NCBI RefSeq assembly: GCF_932274485.2
Contig: NC_065884.2
Span: 25,095,622 to 25,159,621 of the forward strand
Origin: Patella vulgata
Taxonomy: Eukaryota; Mollusca; Gastropoda; Patellidae
Direction of reading: 5' to 3'
DNA: 64,000 bases
Part shown: positions 57,738 to 64,000 of the stretch, piece by piece
How positions within the stretch are numbered: the first letter of the stretch is position 1
Layout of the letters: each line of letters begins with the position of its first letter
The notes under the pieces: generated by a model
The model's database searches: none
What the model was told of the DNA's origin: nothing
The model's input: only the letters and a program-made list of their open reading frames with translations
Made by a program: the position numbers and the translations under genes

Positions 57738-57895
57738 AATCTGTACCGATTGACTACGGGTCCTCCGGTTTACTCCCACTGCTAAAGACCCCCTACGCGC
57801 ATTGAACCATTCATTAGTCCCGAAATGACCTAGCTTGAGTCGAGTGGACTTACCCCCCCCCCTCTCTGTCTCTCTGTCTCTCTCTCTCTCTCGAA
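57738..57895 (+). repeat. SINE-B fragment, plus orientation
   Basis: ACGGGTCCTCCGGTTTACTC, CCACTGCTAAAGACCCCCTA, ATTAGTCCCGAAATGACCTA, GTCGAGTGGAC, then a C run and a CTCTCTGTCTCT tail. The head is missing. It shows the CTCT tail of this family at its true 3' end. Confidence 0.75.
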
Positions 57896-58219
57896 TTCAC
57901 GAGTATAATAAATATGCAATCCATTTTCGAGCTTGAACAATTTGAAACAAATAATCTTGACATTCTGGGTTGTGTAGTGTTATGTTGAGTGATAATTATA
58001 CAACTACAAATTTCAATAAACGTGCTTTCGTGAAGTCTTTGTATAACAGAAAACCCAAGCATTTACTCACGAATCGCATAGCGTATATAAAAGTTCACAT
58101 TGTAGAGTGTACAGCTCTTAAATATTAGTGTCATTAATTTTTCGATATACCCGCCACAGGATATTGAATCAGGATAGGTTTCCTTCTTATAGCTAACAAA
58201 ACAAATTACTTAAACAAAT

Positions 58220-60151
58220 TAAGAGTGTATCCGCGAGAAGACCATGCAAAAATCGCAAAAAGTGCTAAGATGGGGGGTCGGAAGTTTTTGATCAAACTTA
58301 TGGTATGACACCCCCTAGGGGCAAGAGGTAACATGCTGAAGTGGTTACAGTCTGATGTCGCTCTAAAGGACTGTACAGGAATTATTCATTTTCACATGTG
58401 TATTTATCACCTTTTTTAAGCACAGACTGCATTCTATGGTGGAATAGCAACCTTCTAATTTTGACCCTGTCTGATAAAGCGGGTGGTCAACTTCTACCCC
58501 AGCACTCATTTGAAAAAGAAAATCAGTACATACTAATTTTGTGTGGACTTGTTTTAGGGTACCATATTCACATTGTCCTTATAGTGCAGAAAAAGATACA
58601 CTGTAACTTTTTCTTTCATGGTCGCAAGTAGAATTTCTTTGAATGGTTTTGAAGTGCTAAGCACATAGTATCCATAGGTGTAAAAAAAATGACCGGAATG
58701 CAACATACTTAAAATATACAGCTTATTGAAAAGTGCTAAAAAAAAGCTTTTGTGATACATTTTTTTGCGAATTTGATTAGAGAAATAAAATTTTTGACTT
58801 TTATACGTTTTCATCATATCCATAGCCATTATTTGTACCATGTTGTACTCTATATAAGTGTGTATTTGTATTTATTGTATATTTGGTATTGTCGTATTGT
58901 CCCTTTAACATATTTGTTGTATTGTCTCTTTAAGATTTCATTTTCAAACAAATTACCGAAAATGGCTACAAAATGTTTAATTTCAGAGCATGTTTCCACT
59001 ATTCATTTTGGGACACATCCACTGATTTCTACAATACAGAAATGTAGAAGCTTAAATATTAACGGCAACGAAGCCTAATTGCGTCGAAGTGGGTGACATT
59101 GAACAGTGCAGTATGGTAGCTACAGCTCTCGGGCACCGTCAGCTGCACCTTCAGGGCCGGATTTAGAATAAGAGAGGCCCTAGGCAAACCCCCTGAACAG
59201 GGCCCACTACATGGACCTTGGGGCCTGGGGCAAGCAACTCGGTGAGAGGGTGGGTCGGGGGAAGTCATGCGGTTGGTGGTTCGAATCTCACTTTTAGGTG
59301 AATTTCATTTTCGTTGGATTATTTTATTTAAAATAATGTCTATTTGAGAGTAATGGATATGTTTGTTAAGATTGAGCACGTCGAAACTCCAATGGAAGGT
59401 CGTGGACAACTGCAGAAGTCAATTCCCGTTGACGCCAGATGAGCCATGAACGATTACAGGCCTTTGAAAGTATTTTTTTTCAAGATATTTTTATAAAACA
59501 GATACTAATGTATTTTAGGGCTGGTAGTAAACACCATATGAATGAAAAGGAAAATATATTGTTAGTTTTTTTTATCTACTACGGTTAATTATCTCCACAA
59601 TAGGGAAATTACAGGTTAATTTCATGGGTTAATGTTTCCTTTACCTAGTTTTTGTCAAGTCGATTCCGGTCATTTTTATTTTTTGTATCAAATGTTGGGT
59701 GGTTGCTTGTTCACGTGAGCATAAATTTTTTAAACCCACCCCATGAAAGAAGTAGCTATAGGGCGTCAAACTTTGGGTGACGAAAAATGGGGAATTTAGA
59801 CAGGCTTTGATATCCAGTCCGTATACAGATCTCGTTCGCCAGAATCGTCTGAAGTTAATATTGTGGTAACAGCACTGAGTCATCGATAAACTGTGTGAGT
59901 TTGGTCTTTCTGCTACGTGTAGTAAAGGTGTAAGGACTTGCCAAAGTTGGTATTTGAGAAAAGACAGATTTTGGCAATTTCACCATATGAAAAATGTTTT
60001 TTCAATTTTCTCATACAGGAATTGAAAGATTTATCTAATATTGCACATTTATGTGTTTTGGTACTATCCCAACTTATAAACCAAATTTGGTCAAAATCTG
60101 TGATTGAAGCCTTAGCACCTTCTGCATGGTTTTCTCGCGGACACGCTCTTA
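58220..60151. repeat. Possible 1.9-kb element between inverted arms
   Basis: The left arm (58220-58269) TAAGAGTGTATCCGCGAGAA, ACCATGC, GTGCTAAG matches, inverted, the right arm (60111-60151) CTTAGCAC, GCATGG, TTCTCGCGGACACGCTCTTA. No protein is recognised inside. No sure target duplication. At 59148-59200 an AGGGCCGGATTTAG/AGGCCCTAGGC segment resembles one end of a hAT-type element. Confidence 0.45.
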
Positions 60152-60229
60152 AACCCCTTTGATTTATGTCACAGAAAGTATTCAACTGGGCTGATTTCAT
60201 GTAATATTTAATAACAATAATAGTTATAT

Positions 60230-60680
60230 AAATAATAATAATAAAATATTCATATAGCGTCTACTTTCCAGTAATCAATTTCAATACAGCATAAGAATTA
60301 AAACGTAAAATGTACAACTACCGGACTAAAAATGTAAAATAAATATAAAAAAAGTATAATATAACTTCTATAAAAAAAACCCCTAAATTTGAAGCATTAA
60401 AGCCTAAGAACCCTTGTGATTTTAAAAAAGACGGTTCTTTAATCTATGTTTACATGAATAAATAGCAGTTGAATAGCTTAACAATATAAACGTGTGGAAG
60501 GAGAGAATTCCATGAAATGCAACAGCAAAGGAAAAGGAACGTTTGCCGGATATATTGAGACATGAAGGGGTAAGGATTGCTGTGTAAAGGGGAAGTAGAG
60601 ATTTAAGAGTGTAAGACCATGAAGCACGGGGTGACTTGCCTTGTAGTTTTAGTTTGGGTAATAATACGGGATGCATTATT
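60230..60680 (-). mobile_element. LINE 3'-end fragment
   Basis: On the minus strand a frame of about 84 codons contains ISGKRSFSFAVA, FHTFILL and KHRLKNRLF. It resembles the C-terminal tail of non-LTR retrotransposon ORF2 (GxRSFS.A.P..WNSLP...FK..LK..LF) with the WNSLP part altered. It is followed by AT-rich sequence with GACGCTATATGAATATTTTA and an ATT tract, the usual CR1/L2-like 3' end. 5'-truncated; clade uncertain. Confidence 0.65.
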
Positions 60681-60866
60681 TTGATTTTGATGGAAGATTG
60701 TATTAAAAATAACTGCAGTAGTCAACCTAACAGCCATATGAGTATTGTTATATTACTTCTACTGCTTAATAAAGATAGGGAATATGTAAACCAAAACTAA
60801 TGAGTATTATATGTATATAGATAATGTCGGTTATTCTGAGGGAATAAATTTTCCCCAAACAATGAT

Positions 60867-62276
60867 TTACACGTGCTGGTCTACAAGAATGTCTGAAGTA
60901 TACTGCTTCCACCACCAAGCTTTATTAACATTTCCAGTCTCAACAACCTCATCTTGAAATTCGTTTGCCCGAAGTCCAAGACAATGCACGTACCATCTCC
61001 AGCTGCGTAAATATAGTATTGGTGAACCACTGGATCCAGGGCAGGTTTGACATGAATACGCGATACTGCATCGCAATTCCGTTACGGCTGGTTCTAGATT
61101 GAATGCTAAATCTCTGCCAATCGTAACCATTTTCTTTCCACCATGAGGGTGTCCAATGGCGATTGCTGTATTAATTTGCCGCCGTTCCTCTGTATTATAC
61201 GTACTCTGAATACTCAACTGATTTTCAAGACCCGGGGGAGTCGGTTTAAAATGTAGATTCCAGAATGGATTATTGGCAAATCTCTTTATTTCTGGAATAC
61301 CCAGGGTCAGAAGTTTGCCAATATTTATATCCAGACCTTGCAAATTAGCGGTGGCTAGAGTTGTGGGTAGAAAGTGCACCCCCGTACCTTTACTAACACA
61401 GCCATCAGAAAAAGTAACTGTGCATTGTTGAGCTTCTTCATTAGTAAGAGCTTCTGGTAGTTTTATAAAGACTTTTCCTTCAATAAACTCTATGTTACCA
61501 GTCATGGTCTTCATCTGACCGTTGGTGTCCCTAACTAAGATATTCGGTTGAATGTCTTTTACATTCGGATTTCTTGGTTCAATTTCACTTGGAACAGGTT
61601 CAAATTTAATTATCTCACTCGCCATTTTACTCACGGTTCCGTCATAGAATTCAATCGAAGTTTCTCTCATCTTATTCAAATCAAATCTAAGGGGCATTGC
61701 AAGGATTGGTAAATTATTAACTGTGTATGGCATGGTTAAAGATTGGTAGCTGTGGGCTTGTCCATCGTCATCCACGGTTACTACTTCCGGAATAAACAAG
61801 CTTTCATCCACCATATAGATTTCTTGAATTGTTTGGGGTACGTGTAGAAATGTAATTAAAGTTTTATCCAGCGTTTTGGATGTCTCCAATAGGCCTGTAC
61901 CTTCACACACTATTACGTCTGAGCTGTCATCTCTATTGAAGTTGAATTCAATAAGACATCGTTTAGCCTGGGTGTCATTTTCGATCACGTGATTATTTGT
62001 TGCTATGACATATTTATCTTCCCATTTTTCGACAAGACCAGACCCATACCTAAAAGAACCATTATCATACTTAACAACCAAACGAACAACCCTTTCACCA
62101 AAACTTCTGATATATTCAAACACCCTCCTCTCTTGCCATACCGATGGTAGATGGTCCATGGAAAAGTCTTGAAATGGGATAAAACCATTATGGCCGGGAT
62201 TTTTGTCGCAGTTCGCCTCGCCCTCCAAGTCAGCTTCTGTGGCAACTTCTGGTTTGAATTCAAGAAGTTCAGTCAT
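60867..62276 (-). CDS. Trypsin-fold serine protease, intracellular, unusual long insert
   Basis: Predicted 469 residues with no signal peptide. YVIATNNHVIE (His 96) and CPGSSGSPILYL (Ser 416) are the His and Ser motifs of chymotrypsin-fold proteases. LDKTLITF (Asp 137) is the best candidate for the acid. INTAIAIGHPHGGKKMVTIG, before the Ser motif, fits the usual IxGYPxG strand. About 280 residues separate Asp and Ser, far more than the ~95 of standard trypsins. The extra part has two related pieces, SIEFYDGTVSKMAS and TVTFSDGCVSKGTG. Start: the frame opens at ATG 62312, but TTGATTACAG before 62290 is a splice acceptor, conserved in the pseudogene at 55780. I therefore prefer ATG 62276 (MTELLEF), with an upstream non-coding exon. 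Substrate unknown; HtrA-like or viral-like 3C folds are alternatives. Confidence 0.8.
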   Translation of the reverse strand: MTELLEFKPEVATEADLEGEANCDKNPGHNGFIPFQDFSMDHLPSVWQERRVFEYIRSFGERVVRLVVKYDNGSFRYGSGLVEKWEDKYVIATNNHVIENDTQAKRCLIEFNFNRDDSSDVIVCEGTGLLETSKTLDKTLITFLHVPQTIQEIYMVDESLFIPEVVTVDDDGQAHSYQSLTMPYTVNNLPILAMPLRFDLNKMRETSIEFYDGTVSKMASEIIKFEPVPSEIEPRNPNVKDIQPNILVRDTNGQMKTMTGNIEFIEGKVFIKLPEALTNEEAQQCTVTFSDGCVSKGTGVHFLPTTLATANLQGLDINIGKLLTLGIPEIKRFANNPFWNLHFKPTPPGLENQLSIQSTYNTEERRQINTAIAIGHPHGGKKMVTIGRDLAFNLEPAVTELRCSIAYSCQTCPGSSGSPILYLRSWRWYVHCLGLRANEFQDEVVETGNVNKAWWWKQYTSDILVDQHV

Positions 62277-62312
62277 GGTTCTTCCTCTATCTGTAATCAA
62301 AGACGAGCACAT

Positions 62313-63060
62313 GTTTACAATTAAGAATACAGAAAGCCCGTGAAATGCAGGGGCGGGGCTCGGTTGCTGACGGCACTTGCATCAGACTCCATCGCGGTGA
62401 AGAATGTGTGATAAATGATGAGAAAACGAATCTAGTTGGATTCAACTTTTACACCTAGATCATTTTTCTCCTCGGATTTAGGCCATTTTAGTTTTCAGTG
62501 GATGAAGTTTATTTAGTTTGAAACAAATATATGTATCGATATTCTTCCAATCAGTGACAATGGACCCCAGTGCGCTCCCGACCGATTAAATCTGAATCAC
62601 GTGCAAAGTAGTATCAAAATGTCCCACTCGGCAAACCTCAGCAGATTCCAGTATACATCTAACCTCGGCTGTATGACGAAGTCCGCCATTGAAACTACTT
62701 TCATGTTCCCGGATTACCAACCACGTTGCCCATGACGAGGCCTTTGAAGAATGTTTTATCATACAAATATGTCAAAGTGAAACTGTTTTTCTTTTAAATT
62801 TATCCGATTTTCTTCAAACAAGAACAACTTTGCGCTAAAAATTGTACACACGCTTCGAACGACGCAATTTTGATAACTTCTTTTCAAAAGCGGCAAGTTT
62901 TCCGTATAAGTAAACCGGTGCCGCATCGCAATTGTATATGCGTAGGTACATATCACTTACTGTCATACAGCCGAGGCTAGATGTAGAGTAACGGAATCTG
63001 CCGAGATTTGCCGAGTGCAAAATGTCCTAAAAGCATATTAATTAAGCAAACGCTTAAGAT
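62313..63060. other. Protease 5' flank, gene-free
   Basis: Likely holds the protease promoter and first exon. An inverted duplication is visible: TAACCTCGGCTGTATGACG near 62660 and GTCATACAGCCGAGGCTAGA near 62963, with CAGCAGATTCCAGTATACAT near 62640 and AACGGAATCTGCCGAGATTT near 62991. No coding region. Confidence 0.5.
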
Positions 63061-63063
63061 TGA

Positions 63064-63707
63064 CACAACAGAGGCGGATCAAAGGGAGGGGGGGCGACAG
63101 TGCCCTTTTTTACTGCTGAAAGTGCCCTTTTTCAGACCCAAATATGTCCGTTCCCAACCCGTTGCAGGGATCTCATATGACTCAAACCATCGACACAAAC
63201 ACACCAGTCTGGTCTAATTAATGCTTCCACTTTCAAACGAATTCTTGTTGTTTAGCTGACGGTGCCCTAATCCTATAGAGTGACTAGAGACAGACATCAA
63301 TGATAGCATCTTGTGGAATCGGCGGCGTATACTACTATACACTCATGCCCATCACCGACGCGCATTAGTGCAACTTGATGTAGCATTGTTTCATGTGTGG
63401 ACAGTACAAGTTACAAGGATTAAATAGTGAAGTGGCTAGGGAATAGATTCGTCTTTTTTCCCCTCATAATGCCTCGCTCGCCATGACAATTTTCGAGTCG
63501 CGTGTTCAACTGGCTTTTTTTCAACGATTTCCGAACGTTTACTTAGACGAAAATTTCAGCCAAATAGCTCTTGGAATGGCTACAGATGCAGGAAATGACG
63601 GACAATTTTCTGTCTCAGCGGCGTGCCAAGTCTTCGCGGTCAGTGCCCTCATTTTGCGGCGCCCCCCCTCCTCTTTTCAAAATTCCTAGATCCGCCCCTG
63701 CACAACA
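63064..63707. mobile_element. hAT-like non-autonomous element
   Basis: Body about 63071-63700. The left end GAGGCGGATCAAAGGGAGGG and right end CTAGATCCGCCCCTG are inverted relatives (GGCGGATC core), each next to a G or C tract. CACAACA flanks both sides (63064-63070, 63701-63707). There is no transposase. The left end also has GTGCCCTTTTTT-type repeats, and the right part has a possible GTGCC...GTGCCCTC match. Confidence 0.65.
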
Positions 63708-64000
63708 TAATATAACTTAATGAATCGATAGTTTGGAACTTGATTTTAGAAAGGTCATCAACAGCGTAACTAGCCACTAAAGTTTTAAAGATAGATGAGT
63801 AGTGGTATCAGGTATTTCAATAAGTAATTAAGTAGGGTTTATATCCTGCACCCGTCGCTATGCATTAAACACGAAACTACTAGGAGTTAAGTTAATGGCA
63901 AAGATCAAAAGTAAAGTCACCCGCACAGTGATTTAACTTTGTTTTATTTTTAAAAATGCCCATAAATGTAAAAGTGCAGATTTAAATTGTACTGTATTGC
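63708..64000. other. Gene-free right edge
   Basis: AT-rich, nothing recognised. Confidence 0.4.

Overview
The window looks like nuclear DNA of an invertebrate animal, most likely a mollusc. It is AT-rich, with split genes (GT..AG introns), bilaterian single-copy genes, and dense interspersed repeats of a kind familiar from gastropod and bivalve genomes: two tRNA-headed SINE families, Tc1-like, hAT-like and TTAA-flanked DNA elements, BEL/Pao fossils, and repeats ending in GGACGGACGG. The phylum is an inference. The splice structures below were read by eye from homology and from phase agreement across exons, not from transcripts.

Left part (1-12.5 kb). A phospholipase B-like lysosomal hydrolase (PLBD) runs leftward from 9834. 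Six exons are in the window and the 3' part lies beyond base 1. Its 4.5-kb intron 4 holds a complete intronless PABIR/FAM122-type PP2A-B55 inhibitor gene on the same strand. An 8-bp TCACGTGA site lies just upstream of the PLBD start codon. Head-to-head with PLBD is a single-exon PHETA/Sesquipedalian gene (11717-12478, +), which has a PH domain and an F-x-x-x-H motif.

Middle (12.5-39 kb). A long AT-rich gene-free stretch contains a 1.16-kb long-inverted-repeat element. It is followed by an unrecognised two-exon gene with a CxC..CxxC motif (18997-20781, +) and a four-exon sedoheptulokinase (SHPK, 23194-28271, +), whose introns are filled with SINEs, a hairpin-ended repeat and a palindromic TTAA MITE. 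A broken BEL/Pao pol fossil (31.4-34.1 kb) carries an inserted MITE. The next gene is a four-exon Pinocchio-like cysteine-rich gene (34908-38752, +); its intron 2 contains a ~148-bp satellite and its intron 3 a ~345-bp tandem repeat.

Right part (39-64 kb). A RING/B-box/coiled-coil/MATH-like TRIM gene lies at 44418-45674 (-). Next to it is a ~333-bp tandem repeat array containing a full SINE with a perfect 12-bp target-site duplication (TSD). A Tc1-like transposon (47811-51188) is split by a 1.4-kb hAT-like element, and a deleted sister Tc1 copy at 42.9 kb gives the empty site. Finally there is an unusual intracellular trypsin-fold protease gene (60867-62276, -), with a truncated, decayed paralogue in inverted orientation at 55.8-56.5 kb.

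I see no operon-like or CRISPR-like system. The most unusual items are the protease pair, the nested PABIR gene, the orphan Cys-pair gene, and transposon histories that can be dated against each other from the bases alone.
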